A stretch of DNA of 28,987 nt from a virus. Of the stretch, positions 1-8,385 are shown one piece after another. The position numbers were made by a program, and so were the translations under genes. Position 1 is the stretch's first letter; each line of letters starts with the position of its first letter. The stretch lies in IMG/VR virus record IMGVR_UViG_3300043418_000050, positions 1-28,987 of that record, one strand, 5' to 3'. Under the pieces are notes generated by a model. The model saw nothing but the letters and a program-made list of their open reading frames with translations. It searched no databases and was not told where the DNA came from.

Positions 1-73
1 GTCAATTTCGTAGGAAATATAAGTCAGGAGGGGGAGTAAGGTATACTGTTTAGCAGATTCACAGGGAATTCCC
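1..73. other. Left edge; leader of terminase operon
   Basis: No complete gene fits here. Two frames are open from the window edge and stop early (one at 37-39, one at 51-53), so the 3' end of an upstream gene may be present, but too little is left to identify it. A perfect 10-bp palindrome GGGAATTCCC (64-73) abuts the first ATG at 74, and its GGGA can act as a weak ribosome binding site. A purine run (27-36) resembles a Shine-Dalgarno sequence but has no start codon nearby. Confidence 0.3.
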
Positions 74-445
74 ATGAAAAAAGCACCAAAACACATCATC
101 AATTACATCCGAGAACCTGAGACTTGGGACGCGACAGCTTTTGAAACTCAGATTCGCAATGAGGTTGAGGGGTCTACTGGAGCCTTGACCGCAAGTGATG
201 AAACCTTGGTTGGCATGTTGGTTATGACTATGCAAAGTCTGATTGATGCCGAACGTATTATTCAGACTCAAGGCATGATTGAGCATTACAACTCTGGTCC
301 AGCCACATCCCCTTATTACAAGATACGAACCGAATGTCTCGATAAAGCAATCAAGATACTGGCAGAGCTTGCGCTTGTTGCCCGTGGTCGCCCTAAGAAG
401 ACTTCAACACCTACTGCTATAGATGAGTTATTCAACACTGCTTGA
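74..445 (+). CDS. terS: Terminase small subunit (P27-like)
   Basis: This 123-aa protein is the likely DNA-recognition subunit of the packaging terminase. It would bind the cos/pac site and hand DNA to the large subunit. The assignment rests on size, position directly before terL, and a sequence typical of the P27 small-terminase family: a helical body containing ASDETLVGMLV and YYKIRTECLDKAIKILAEL, then a basic tail RGRPKK. It is translationally coupled to terL, whose ATG (423) lies 23 nt inside this gene. The ATG at 74 directly follows the GGGAATTCCC palindrome. No catalytic residues are expected. The family name comes from general resemblance and synteny rather than a strong motif. Confidence 0.8.
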   Translation: MKKAPKHIINYIREPETWDATAFETQIRNEVEGSTGALTASDETLVGMLVMTMQSLIDAERIIQTQGMIEHYNSGPATSPYYKIRTECLDKAIKILAELALVARGRPKKTSTPTAIDELFNTA

Positions 446-2096
446 ACCAGCGTTTAAGTACGCTACTGCCGTTGTTCGTGGTGACAAACTTGCGTGTGAA
501 GACGTAAAGATTGCTTGCCAGCGATTCCTTGATATGGTTGAGCGCAAAGATGCGCCCTATGAGTTCGTCCCTGAAAAGGCTGAACACATATTAAAGTTTG
601 TTAAGTTTTGCCGCCATGTAAAAGGTCCGGATGCAGGTAAATCTATTGAACTTGAAGGGTTTCAGGTTTTATTCCTGATTGCCATATACGGATTCAGAAA
701 CAAGAAAGATCACAGCATTCGTTGGGTGACAGACGTTATTCTGTTTGTTCCCCGAAAGTCTGGAAAGACTACGCTTGCTTCAATCATTGCCTTATATGAA
801 TTGCTATTTGGTGAAGCTGGACCTGAGGTGTTTACCTTGGCGACAAACCGTGAACAAGCGTCAATCTGCTTTGATTCATCAAAGGCAATCATGGAGAGCA
901 TGGTTCCTGAATTGCAAACTCGCTTTATTCCATTCCGAAGTGAATTGAAAAAGGCGGGTGATTCAACATCTACATATCGTGCCTTGTCCCGAGAAAACCG
1001 TAAAACGGGTGATGGTAAAAACCCCTCGTGCGCCATGATTGACGAAGCGGCTCAGATTACAGAACGTGGGTCAATTGAGGTTTTGCACTCAGGTATGGCG
1101 GCTCGTAAGAATCCTTTGAGGATGTATTTAACGACTGCCAGCTTTACAAAAGAGACAAAGTTCTTTGAGGATTTAAATCACTTTAGGGCGGTGTTGCGTG
1201 GAGCGGCTGAAGATTCGTTTCATTGGTTTGGGTTGTTGTACTCGGTGGACCCCGGCGATGAGTGGTCAGACCCTGCCGTTTGGGGCAAAGCAAACCCTAT
1301 GCTTGGAGTTTCTGTTACGACTGAAGCCATTCAGCACATGGCAGACGAAGCCAAAAGTAAACCAGCATCACTTAATGAATTTCTTTGTAAGCAACTGAAT
1401 ATTTACGTCAGTTCTAACGCTGCTTGGGTTGATAGAAGGTTTTGGGATGAGTCTGTATCGGTTATGCCAACTGATAAACCAGAAGCAACTTTTATTGGAT
1501 TTGACTTAGCTCACAGTCGAGATTTAAATGCGGTGGTGACATTGCACCGATATGCTGAAGAAGACTTGTACGCAAAGTTTAAATTCTTTTTGCCCGAGGA
1601 ATCTATTGAATTGATTCCGAATCATTACAAGTCGATCTTTAGTCAAGCGGTGGCATCTGGAATTCTGCACTTAACGCCCGGCAACGTTACCGACCTTAAT
1701 GAGATTGAATCGTACATTCGTCAAGAAGCCGAGCTATATGAAGTGAAAGAAATTGGCTATGACCCCTACAACGCTGCTGCCCTTGTTGCCAATTTATTTA
1801 GCTATGGTTTACCTGTTAAGAAGGTTGGTCAAGGCATGGCTGTGCTATCAAATCCTTCAAAAACGGCAGAACAGCTTATCTTGAAGAAAGCCATCAAGCA
1901 TGACGGAAATCCTTTTGTTGGATGGCAATTAGGTAACTGTGAAGTCTATACAGATGTAAACGGTAACGTAAAAGTTAGAAAAAACGAAGCCGACCCTTCA
2001 GCAAAAGTGGATGGAATTATTGCAATGATTATGGCTTTGCATTGCCATTTGGATAATGTTTTTGTATCGGATTCTTATGGACTACGAATGTTTTGA
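423..2096 (+). CDS. terL: Terminase large subunit
   Basis: This is the 557-aa ATPase-nuclease motor that packages DNA into the prohead. The N-terminal ATPase shows Walker A RKSGKTT (about residues 111-117) and Walker B CAMIDEA with the catalytic acidic pair at about 207-208. A coupling-type TTAS motif follows at about 237-240. The C-terminal RNase H-like nuclease shows metal-binding acidic residues in IGFDLAHSRD (D361), IGYDPYNA (D447) and KVDGIIAM (D530). The length is normal for the HK97/P27-associated TerL (Terminase_1) family. The start at 423 overlaps terS. The gene ends shortly before portal, as in canonical head modules. All key residues look intact. Confidence 0.96.
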   Translation: MSYSTLLEPAFKYATAVVRGDKLACEDVKIACQRFLDMVERKDAPYEFVPEKAEHILKFVKFCRHVKGPDAGKSIELEGFQVLFLIAIYGFRNKKDHSIRWVTDVILFVPRKSGKTTLASIIALYELLFGEAGPEVFTLATNREQASICFDSSKAIMESMVPELQTRFIPFRSELKKAGDSTSTYRALSRENRKTGDGKNPSCAMIDEAAQITERGSIEVLHSGMAARKNPLRMYLTTASFTKETKFFEDLNHFRAVLRGAAEDSFHWFGLLYSVDPGDEWSDPAVWGKANPMLGVSVTTEAIQHMADEAKSKPASLNEFLCKQLNIYVSSNAAWVDRRFWDESVSVMPTDKPEATFIGFDLAHSRDLNAVVTLHRYAEEDLYAKFKFFLPEESIELIPNHYKSIFSQAVASGILHLTPGNVTDLNEIESYIRQEAELYEVKEIGYDPYNAAALVANLFSYGLPVKKVGQGMAVLSNPSKTAEQLILKKAIKHDGNPFVGWQLGNCEVYTDVNGNVKVRKNEADPSAKVDGIIAMIMALHCHLDNVFVSDSYGLRMF

Positions 2097-2126
2097 GTGA
2101 TAACATAACCAAAACTAGGAGTTCCA

Positions 2127-3524
2127 ATGGCTTTTCTTGACATTTTTAAACGCAAATCTACAGCGTCTAATGAAAGCAATAATTTGTTCGGGCAAACTGC
2201 CCTTGGTAACAATATTGTTTATTCGGGTAGCAATACTCGACCAACAGTAAACACTCAAGTTCTTTATGTAACTACTGCCTCAACAAACTCTGCTGGTCGT
2301 CCAGTAGATATGAACTTGCTGACCCGAAACAGTACGGTAATGGCTTGTGTTGGTGCAAAAGCTCGTGCTTTGGCTCAGTTGCCAATTAAGGTAATGTCAG
2401 AACAAGAAGACGGTTCATATCTTGATGCAATCAAAGATAAGTCTGTTGGCGTTAGGGATAAAAACAAAGCCAAGCAAGTTGCAAAGTTATTGAACAACCC
2501 AAACAACTTTCAATCAAAGTATGAATTTTGGTATCAATGGCTAATGTGGTTGGAATTGTCTGGTGAAGCCTTTACGCTTTGGTGGCGTGAAGACCAGAAG
2601 AACCCAACACAGACTCCAATGGAAATGTATGTTTTGGATTCAACGCTGATTGCTGTAACGATCAACCCTGCTCGTTATCCGTCATATCGTTTGTCTACTC
2701 CTTCTTACGGTTTCAGTAAAGATGAACCATTGATGGCGCATCAAGTGATGCACGTTAAAGAAGCGGCTTGGCAGGGTTCGGCTGGTTTTAACAAAGGAAT
2801 TTTGGCTGCTGAGTTAGTAACTCTGGACCAAGATATTGATGTGTACGCTAACTACATCATGCTAAACGGCGCAAAGCCATCGGGAATGTTTACCACCGAA
2901 CAAGTGATTCCAGACGCTAAGTACAAAGAGTTGGCATCGAGGCTAAAAGAGGCTTGGAGTTCAATGGTTGGAAGCCAAAGGACCGACCAATCAAAGCCGG
3001 GTCAAGGTATGTTGCTGGACCAAGGCATGAAATACACGCCTTTGGATATGCTTACCCTTCAAGACACTCAAGCGGCTGAGTTGAAGGTCCAAACCATGAA
3101 ACGCATCTGTGGTTTGTTTGGTGTTCCTCCTGCACTCATTGGTATTGCTGATCAGAAGTACAACAATACACAAACTTTGTTGGATGAGTTTTATAAATCA
3201 ACAATGTACCCAACAGTTGTAAACGTTCAAGATAAATTGAAACAGCAATTGTTCCAAGGCTATCCGTCTTTGTGTATTCATTTTGATACTGACAACTTTC
3301 TAAAAGGTGCGCCAATTGACCAGATGAATTACGTCAAAGCTGGTGTAGATTCTGGAATTTTGACCCCCAATGAAGCTCGTGAATATTTGGGTAAGCCTCA
3401 AATTGAAGGGGGCGATGAGTTAAAGCAAGATACCAAAGCAACTGACCCTATTTCTGGTTCTAGCCCTCAAGATACTGGTGGAGGCGGCGGTAATCAACGA
3501 AATAAGGCTAATATTGGCAAATAA
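2127..3524 (+). CDS. Portal protein (HK97 family)
   Basis: This 465-aa protein would form the dodecameric ring at the unique capsid vertex, the channel for DNA and the docking site for terminase and connector. The order TerL-portal-protease-MCP and sequence features of the HK97 portal family support the call. These include an N-terminal region with VMACVGAKARALAQLPIKV, a central segment on laying down an NPNNFQSKYEFWYQW helix, and the conserved CGLFGVPPALIG with YNNTQTLLDEFYKST. The C-terminus is a Gly/Gln/Asn-rich tail that is probably disordered. TAGGAG upstream (2116-2121) is a good ribosome binding site for ATG 2127. The stop overlaps the next ORF by one base (TAATG). Confidence 0.94.
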   Translation: MAFLDIFKRKSTASNESNNLFGQTALGNNIVYSGSNTRPTVNTQVLYVTTASTNSAGRPVDMNLLTRNSTVMACVGAKARALAQLPIKVMSEQEDGSYLDAIKDKSVGVRDKNKAKQVAKLLNNPNNFQSKYEFWYQWLMWLELSGEAFTLWWREDQKNPTQTPMEMYVLDSTLIAVTINPARYPSYRLSTPSYGFSKDEPLMAHQVMHVKEAAWQGSAGFNKGILAAELVTLDQDIDVYANYIMLNGAKPSGMFTTEQVIPDAKYKELASRLKEAWSSMVGSQRTDQSKPGQGMLLDQGMKYTPLDMLTLQDTQAAELKVQTMKRICGLFGVPPALIGIADQKYNNTQTLLDEFYKSTMYPTVVNVQDKLKQQLFQGYPSLCIHFDTDNFLKGAPIDQMNYVKAGVDSGILTPNEAREYLGKPQIEGGDELKQDTKATDPISGSSPQDTGGGGGNQRNKANIGK

Positions 3525-3733
3525 TGTCTTTGATTTTTAAGATTATGGTAGCATCGTTGGTAGCTGATAAACCAATTGTGCCGCCTACTCTTAAAAGAGG
3601 TAGACCGCCAAAAATAATACATGACATTGATTTATCTAAAGTCGATGAGGTAATCCATGACGCAAAATTTGATGATGGTGTGCGAGGCCAAGCTGGTTCT
3701 CGAAAAAACGGACAACGCAGAGCCAACGGGTAA
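3524..3733 (+). CDS. Small basic protein with AT-hook-like motif
   Basis: This 69-aa hypothetical protein has a 1-nt TAATG overlap with portal, so it would be read by reinitiation. Its most recognisable feature is LKRGRPPKI (about residues 23-31), which matches the RGRP core of AT-hook DNA-binding motifs. A second charged stretch follows. The last 77 nt overlap the prohead protease gene in another frame, and the C-terminal sequence there (SRKNGQRRANG) may be a by-product of that overlap. The first 130 nt are otherwise non-coding, which supports the gene. Function is unknown; a small head-module protein is the contextual guess. Confidence 0.5.
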   Translation: MSLIFKIMVASLVADKPIVPPTLKRGRPPKIIHDIDLSKVDEVIHDAKFDDGVRGQAGSRKNGQRRANG

Positions 3734-4457
3734 TATTGAAGCTGTTGTTACAACTTGGGGTCCACGAGAAGGCGCTGATGGACGCAAGTTCAACTATCAA
3801 CCTGAAGCATTTATGCAATGGGCTGAGTCATTCAGCAAAGCTGGTCGCCCTCTACCAATGTTTGTAAATCACGAAGCTGATTCAATCCCTGTTGGTGAAT
3901 GGACTTCATTTGAGTTTGACGAAAAAGGCATGAAAGCCAATGGTCGTTTGTATGTAAATACAACTCAAGGTTCTGATCTGCATCAAGTTATGACCGAATC
4001 TCCAAATATGTTTGGTGGTGTGTCTGTTGGTGCTTATGCTGAAGAATATCAATGGACCAAAGAAGACGGTACACCAATGACCGTTGGTTCTGACAATCCA
4101 TACGAAGATGGATACTTCCAAATCACTAAAGGTGGTTTGCGTGAAGTGTCTGTTGTTATGTACCCTAATAATCCAATGGCAGAAGTTAGCAAACTGGAAT
4201 ATTTCCGTCCTGATGGCACTGCCGATTTAAAAGTTTTGGAGCAAGGCTTGCGTGATGCAGGACTCTCTAAGAAAGATGCGGTCGCTGCCGCATCTACATT
4301 CAAGAAGGTCCTAGAACAGCGTGATGTTGTTAAAGTGGCTCTTGATAATGCGACGACTCAGAGCGATTCTGATGCGGAAGCGACCAACGCAGCAATTCTT
4401 GAAGCTCTTGAGCAACGTGAATTGTTAAAACTCCTAGATAAACGACTGAAAGGTTAA
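3657..4457 (+). CDS. Prohead maturation protease (HK97 family)
   Basis: This 266-aa serine protease cleaves the scaffold-like delta domain of the capsid protein during head maturation. The catalytic histidine is in VNHEADSIPVGEW (H72) and the serine in FGGVSVGAYAEE (S123). Their spacing of about 51 residues matches the HK97 (peptidase U35) fold, and the segment GLREVSVVMYPNNP follows as in relatives. The C-terminal about 70 residues are charged and helical and may be a self-cleaved scaffold segment. ATG 3657 has GAGG seven nt upstream and lies inside the preceding small ORF. The substrate gene follows 3 nt after the stop. All catalytic landmarks are present. Confidence 0.93.
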   Translation: MTQNLMMVCEAKLVLEKTDNAEPTGNIEAVVTTWGPREGADGRKFNYQPEAFMQWAESFSKAGRPLPMFVNHEADSIPVGEWTSFEFDEKGMKANGRLYVNTTQGSDLHQVMTESPNMFGGVSVGAYAEEYQWTKEDGTPMTVGSDNPYEDGYFQITKGGLREVSVVMYPNNPMAEVSKLEYFRPDGTADLKVLEQGLRDAGLSKKDAVAAASTFKKVLEQRDVVKVALDNATTQSDSDAEATNAAILEALEQRELLKLLDKRLKG

Positions 4458-4460
4458 ATC

Positions 4461-5804
4461 ATGTCACAAGTCATTCTTGACAAATTGGACGCAATCGAAG
4501 CTAAACAAGCTGAGAGCGTTATGGCTGTTGAAGCCAAAATTCCTGCTGCTGTTGAAGCTGTTAAAGCCGAATTCAGCGAAATGGTTGCTGCTTTGGAAGC
4601 CAAAGTTGCCGCTATTCCAGCTCCTGCTGTGCATAAAGAAAAAGCCAAATCTGTTCGCCAAGATGTGAACCGTTCGGTTAAAGAACAACTGAAAGCAATC
4701 GCTGACGGTAAGAGTTCTTTTGAGAAACAACTGCAAGTTTTTGCTGATGAATCTCAAATGGAAGCCTATATGTCTGAAGCCTCGGCTCTGACTGGTGGCG
4801 GTAACGGTCAAGGTGGTCGCACTGGTTATGACCCTGTGTTTGTCGCTTTGCGTTTGGCTAACCCTATGCGTGGCGTGTCTCGCACTGTGGCTACCGATGG
4901 CTCTAGCTATCAATTCCGTGTCAAGACTGGTAACGCTGGCGCTGCTTGGGGCTATGCAATCCAGAACAACGGTTCGGCTACAACTGAAAACACTTCGATC
5001 TGGCAATTGGTTTTGCAAGACTTGAACGTTCAGTTCCCAATCCGTACTGCTGCTTTGGACGACATTGATGGTCTGGAAGCTAACGTTGTTGATGACATGC
5101 TGGCTGAGTTCGCTCAAGCTGAAGCTCTGTCTATGATTCAAAACAACGACCAAGGCGCTACTAGCTTGCCATACGGCGGCTCTAACGGCTTGCGCGGCTT
5201 GAACCAATACGCTGGCGCTAATGCTACTTACGCTGGTGGTACAACTTCTGCTGCTGCTTTTGGCACTAGCGGCACTGGTTCTACAAGCGGCTTGCACAGC
5301 TTGGCTACCTATGACCAGTTGACTTCTAACGTGAACACTGTGGGTGCTGCAAACATCACTTACAAAGACGTTGTGAACTTCATCTACGCTTTGCCACAAC
5401 AATACTGGACCGAGAGCGCCAAGTTCATCGTTAGCCCTGTGTTGTTGGCTCAAATCCGTGGTTTGACAGACAGTAACGGCACTCCAGTGTTTGAGCGTAT
5501 GTCGCCTCTGGAAACTAACGGTATTGTTGGTCGCTTGTTGGGCTTTGATGTGGTTGTGAACAAGTACTTGGACACTCCATCGCAAACTTCTACTGGCTCT
5601 GCTGGTACTACTAGCTTGTACCCAATGTACTTTGGTGACTTCCAACGTGGTCACACGATCATTGACCGTTTGAACATGGTTATGCGTCGCTACGATCAAA
5701 CACAACCCGGATTTATCACATTTTTTGGTGAAAAACGTCTGGCTACTTCTGTGCGTGACCCTAACGCCATCGTGCGCTATCGCTCGACAGGCACTGCAAC
5801 CTGA
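4461..5804 (+). CDS. Major capsid protein 1 (HK97 fold, with delta domain)
   Basis: This 447-aa capsid subunit is the likely main shell protein. Residues 1 to about 105 form an Ala/Lys/Glu-rich coiled-coil-like delta (scaffolding) domain, removed by the protease in HK97-like phages. The mature part starts near EASALTGGG (106-114) and continues with HK97-type blocks such as NGLRGLNQYAG and QPGFITFFGEKR. Codon use is markedly more biased (GCT, TTG, AAC, GGC) than in neighbouring genes, as expected for the most abundant protein. A strong intrinsic terminator follows 12 nt after the stop. A second, shorter paralogue lies immediately downstream. The exact cleavage site is inferred, not seen. Confidence 0.93.
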   Translation: MSQVILDKLDAIEAKQAESVMAVEAKIPAAVEAVKAEFSEMVAALEAKVAAIPAPAVHKEKAKSVRQDVNRSVKEQLKAIADGKSSFEKQLQVFADESQMEAYMSEASALTGGGNGQGGRTGYDPVFVALRLANPMRGVSRTVATDGSSYQFRVKTGNAGAAWGYAIQNNGSATTENTSIWQLVLQDLNVQFPIRTAALDDIDGLEANVVDDMLAEFAQAEALSMIQNNDQGATSLPYGGSNGLRGLNQYAGANATYAGGTTSAAAFGTSGTGSTSGLHSLATYDQLTSNVNTVGAANITYKDVVNFIYALPQQYWTESAKFIVSPVLLAQIRGLTDSNGTPVFERMSPLETNGIVGRLLGFDVVVNKYLDTPSQTSTGSAGTTSLYPMYFGDFQRGHTIIDRLNMVMRRYDQTQPGFITFFGEKRLATSVRDPNAIVRYRSTGTAT

Positions 5805-5815
5805 TAGTTGCCATT

Positions 5816-5849
5816 GAGGGGGATTGGGAAACCCTTCCCCCTCTTTTTT
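5816..5849 (+). terminator. Rho-independent terminator after MCP1
   Basis: A GC-rich hairpin pairs GAGGGGGA (5816-5823) with TCCCCCTC (5836-5843). Inside it GGG (5826-5828) pairs with CCC (5832-5834) around an AAA loop. Six Ts follow directly (5844-5849). This is a textbook intrinsic terminator. Because the operon clearly continues into the second capsid gene, partial termination here would raise MCP1 expression relative to everything downstream. Confidence 0.88.
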
Positions 5850-5868
5850 AACCATCATTGGAATAACT

Positions 5869-6912
5869 ATGACAATTACCGAAAAAATCCTAAACGGCAT
5901 CAAACAAGCCATCACAGAAGGTGGAAAAGTAACCATTGACTTGAAAGAAGCATCTGCCTTGACAGGTAGCGGTGATGGTAAAGGTGGTCGTACTTATTTT
6001 GATGATGCGTTTGCTGCATTACGTTATGCAAACCCATTTCGTGTGGGCGCACGACAAATTCCTGTAGCTGGCTCATCGGCTCAGTTTGTTGCTAAAACAG
6101 GTAATGCTGCTAGTTCTACAAACCCTTGGACTTACGAGTTCACGCCTAACACTGGTTCTCCAAACATCAATACTACGATTTGGCAATTGCCTACTCGTGT
6201 GTTGGTTGCTCAACTTCCAATTCGTTCGGCAGTTCTGTCGGATGTGAATTACTTGAATGAAGCAATCATTGAAGATTTAATGCTTGAATTCTCGGCTTTA
6301 GAAGCTCAGAGCATGGCGTCTAACAACGATCAAGCTGGTTCTACAACAACTACTACTGGTTCTACCAATGGTTTGCGTGGTTTGAATTACTACCCCGGTG
6401 CGGCTGGTGCTTCTGCTGCTTACGGTTCAAGTGGTACTGCAATCACCAATGGTCTGCATACATTAGCTACGGTTGGCAGTTCGCATACTGCTGTTGACGT
6501 GGAAACATTGCAAGCTATGGCTGGTGCTTTGCCGCCTCAGTATTGGAATTTGCCCGGTACAGCTTGGCACATGCACCCCACCTACATTACTGCAATTCGT
6601 GCCTATGCACATAATGGTGGAACTGGTCCTTATTCGCTGGTTGAAACTGGTGAATTGGGTGAAGGTCCAGCGGTAAATATTATGGGTTTCCCTGTGATTC
6701 CAAATCCTTATTTGGACCCTCATGGTACTGCTGGCAACTTCCCTGTGTACCTTGCTAACTGGCCTCGTTTCATGAGTATTGCTGATGTGGAAGAAATGAC
6801 CATTCAGGCTATGGAACAAACGACCCCCGGTTTCATTACTCTGTTTGCAGAGAAGCGCATGGTTTCCACCGTTCGTGACCCGTTCGCTGGTGTTCGTCTT
6901 ATCGAGACTTAA
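5869..6912 (+). CDS. Major capsid protein paralogue 2 (no delta domain)
   Basis: This 347-aa paralogue of the upstream capsid protein has matching blocks in the same order: EASALTG, GGRT, TGNA, IWQLP, NGLRGLNYY, LPPQYW and TTPGFITLFAEKR. It lacks the roughly 80-residue N-terminal delta domain: EASALTG sits at residue 27 here and at 106 in MCP1, so it begins close to where MCP1 would be cleaved. Codon choice is less biased, suggesting lower expression. ATG 5869 is preferred over an upstream in-frame ATG (5824) inside the terminator stem, because GGA (5860-5862) is well placed. It may be a vertex or minor capsid subunit; that role is inference. Confidence 0.9.
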   Translation: MTITEKILNGIKQAITEGGKVTIDLKEASALTGSGDGKGGRTYFDDAFAALRYANPFRVGARQIPVAGSSAQFVAKTGNAASSTNPWTYEFTPNTGSPNINTTIWQLPTRVLVAQLPIRSAVLSDVNYLNEAIIEDLMLEFSALEAQSMASNNDQAGSTTTTTGSTNGLRGLNYYPGAAGASAAYGSSGTAITNGLHTLATVGSSHTAVDVETLQAMAGALPPQYWNLPGTAWHMHPTYITAIRAYAHNGGTGPYSLVETGELGEGPAVNIMGFPVIPNPYLDPHGTAGNFPVYLANWPRFMSIADVEEMTIQAMEQTTPGFITLFAEKRMVSTVRDPFAGVRLIET

Positions 6913-6914
6913 TC

Positions 6915-7586
6915 ATGCCAGTTGATGCACAACTTGGTTATTTGAATTATGGTGCGCCAACGCGCAATCCATTCAACTACGAAAAGATTGAGCAAATCAG
7001 CCGTGATATTTCTACGGCTTGGTTGACTCTTGAAGAAATTACCAATCAATTAAACCTGTTTGGTGATGACAGTCAAAATACATATCTTTCAAGTCTTGAA
7101 CTTGCTGTTCGCATGGCAATTGAAGACTTCTTGGGAATGTCAATCTTTTCAACGTCATATCGTGTTTGGTACAACTCATCAAGTTTGTACGGAACACCTT
7201 TGTCGTTAGATTTGCCTGAAGTTAGTCAGAACTCAGACCCTTTGTTGTCTGGTGTGACGATTGATGCGGTGAAATACTGGAATGACAACAATCCACCTCA
7301 ATTGATTGTTGTCGCTGAAGATCAGTATTACTACGACAATTCGGGTAATAAAGTTGTGGTGGCTAATTTGCCAACTAACTTGAATAGCTCAATGACTTCA
7401 CCTGTTATTTGTGAGTACACAACAGCAGCAAACCCATTGGCGGCTTATCCCGTAATCAAACAAGCTGGTTTGTTGTTGTTTACTCACTTGTACAACAACC
7501 GTAGTGATACGACTGGTCCAATTCAACATAACATTCCTTGGGGTGTTCAAATGTTGCTTCGTCCATACAAACCATTGGTGATTTAA
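6915..7586 (+). CDS. Head-tail connector (HK97 gp6-like)
   Basis: This 223-aa protein is the likely adaptor ring that binds beneath the portal after packaging. The N-terminal helices (WLTLEEITNQLNL, ELAVRMAIEDFLGM) and the C-terminal block (IKQAGLLLFTHLYNNR, then IPWGVQMLLRPYKPL) match the phage gp6-like/phiE125 gp8 connector family. In these proteins the C-terminal pattern 'W GV..LL.PYR' is typical. It starts 2 nt after the MCP2 stop and ends one nt before the next gene, inside the connector block. The middle section (about 80-160) is beta-rich and variable. No alternative function is suggested by the sequence. Confidence 0.86.
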   Translation: MPVDAQLGYLNYGAPTRNPFNYEKIEQISRDISTAWLTLEEITNQLNLFGDDSQNTYLSSLELAVRMAIEDFLGMSIFSTSYRVWYNSSSLYGTPLSLDLPEVSQNSDPLLSGVTIDAVKYWNDNNPPQLIVVAEDQYYYDNSGNKVVVANLPTNLNSSMTSPVICEYTTAANPLAAYPVIKQAGLLLFTHLYNNRSDTTGPIQHNIPWGVQMLLRPYKPLVI

Positions 7587-7931
7587 ATGGCAATTGCTCG
7601 GTTTGAAAACATTACTGTAAAAAACCTAACTTTTGGGTTGAATAGCTTTGGTGAACAAAGTACAACTCAAACTGAATGGTTTCAAACTCGTGCGCGTGTT
7701 CATTCGGTAAAAAATCACGTTAGGATTTCAGATAAATATCGTGTTTATTCTGATATTGTTGAGTTCACTTTGAACTACACACCAAACACTGAAACAATCA
7801 TTAACAATCAAAATCTTTACTCAATTAATTGGAAGGGATTTGATTGGCGTATTGATAATGTGCGTGAGGCTGATGACCGTATGACTGTTAACGTCCTTTG
7901 TGTTCGTAACGACCCTTCTACGGCGGTATAA
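7587..7931 (+). CDS. Head closure / head-tail joining protein
   Basis: This 114-aa, beta-rich protein sits immediately downstream of the connector, at the position of the SPP1 gp16 / HK97 gp7 head-closure protein. Landmarks are the early segment LTFGLNSFGEQSTTQTEWF, the RARV strand and a C-terminal IDNVREADDRMTVNVLCVR, all characteristic of phage head-tail joining families. It abuts its neighbours on both sides (next ATG at 7932), consistent with equimolar expression. Its role would be to close the capsid after packaging and form the interface to the tail terminator. The family assignment is by pattern and synteny. Confidence 0.78.
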   Translation: MAIARFENITVKNLTFGLNSFGEQSTTQTEWFQTRARVHSVKNHVRISDKYRVYSDIVEFTLNYTPNTETIINNQNLYSINWKGFDWRIDNVREADDRMTVNVLCVRNDPSTAV

Positions 7932-8348
7932 ATGGCACAAATGAATCCTGTTGATTACGGTAAAGCAATTCAGTATCAGTTGTCACAGATTGTGACGCCT
8001 GTTCCTGTGTATGCTGCTTTTAACCGTAACTTTGCCACAGAACCTAAGTTTGTAACTTGGATGTTGAGAAACGTTCATCAACCTGTTTACACGGGTCAAA
8101 ATCAAAGTAACAAAGGTATTGATCGACCAGTCTTTCAAATATCAATTTTCACAACTTTGATTGAAGATGGTTTCACAATTTCAAATCAAGTTTTACAATC
8201 TTTGCATGGTTACAGTGGTCAGTTCGGTAGCCCAACGGAAGGCTTTTGGATTTCAAAGGCTGACGTTTTCTGGTTGTACAACAGTTATGACAATGAAACG
8301 AAGATGGCTCAAATCTTCCTTGATTGCATAATTGATGTACCGACCTGA
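7932..8348 (+). CDS. Probable tail terminator / tail completion protein
   Basis: This 138-aa protein lies between head closure and the tail-tube genes, where siphophages encode the tail terminator (lambda gpU / SPP1 gp17-like). The sequence fits that fold: an N-terminal helix (YGKAIQYQLSQI), a strand run with RPVFQISIFT, a helix with ISNQVLQSLHGYSGQF, and a final strand AQIFLDCIIDVP. The conserved order of a short helix followed by beta strands resembles DUF3168-type proteins. It would cap the tail tube and join it to the head. No definitive motif exists, so the name rests mainly on synteny and size. Confidence 0.68.
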   Translation: MAQMNPVDYGKAIQYQLSQIVTPVPVYAAFNRNFATEPKFVTWMLRNVHQPVYTGQNQSNKGIDRPVFQISIFTTLIEDGFTISNQVLQSLHGYSGQFGSPTEGFWISKADVFWLYNSYDNETKMAQIFLDCIIDVPT

Positions 8349-8385
8349 TAAGACAAGACTTATTCAACCCTTCTAAGGAATCAAA

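Noticed and set aside
41-48. TATACT resembling a -10 box before terS
   Set aside because: No -35-like hexamer at a suitable distance, and AT-rich DNA gives such matches often.
4464-5936. 490-codon open frame on the - strand opposite the capsid gene
   Set aside because: It mirrors the strongly biased codon use of MCP1, which avoids the codons that would read as stops on the other strand. The product is a low-complexity Ser/Thr/Val/His-rich sequence with no start signal.
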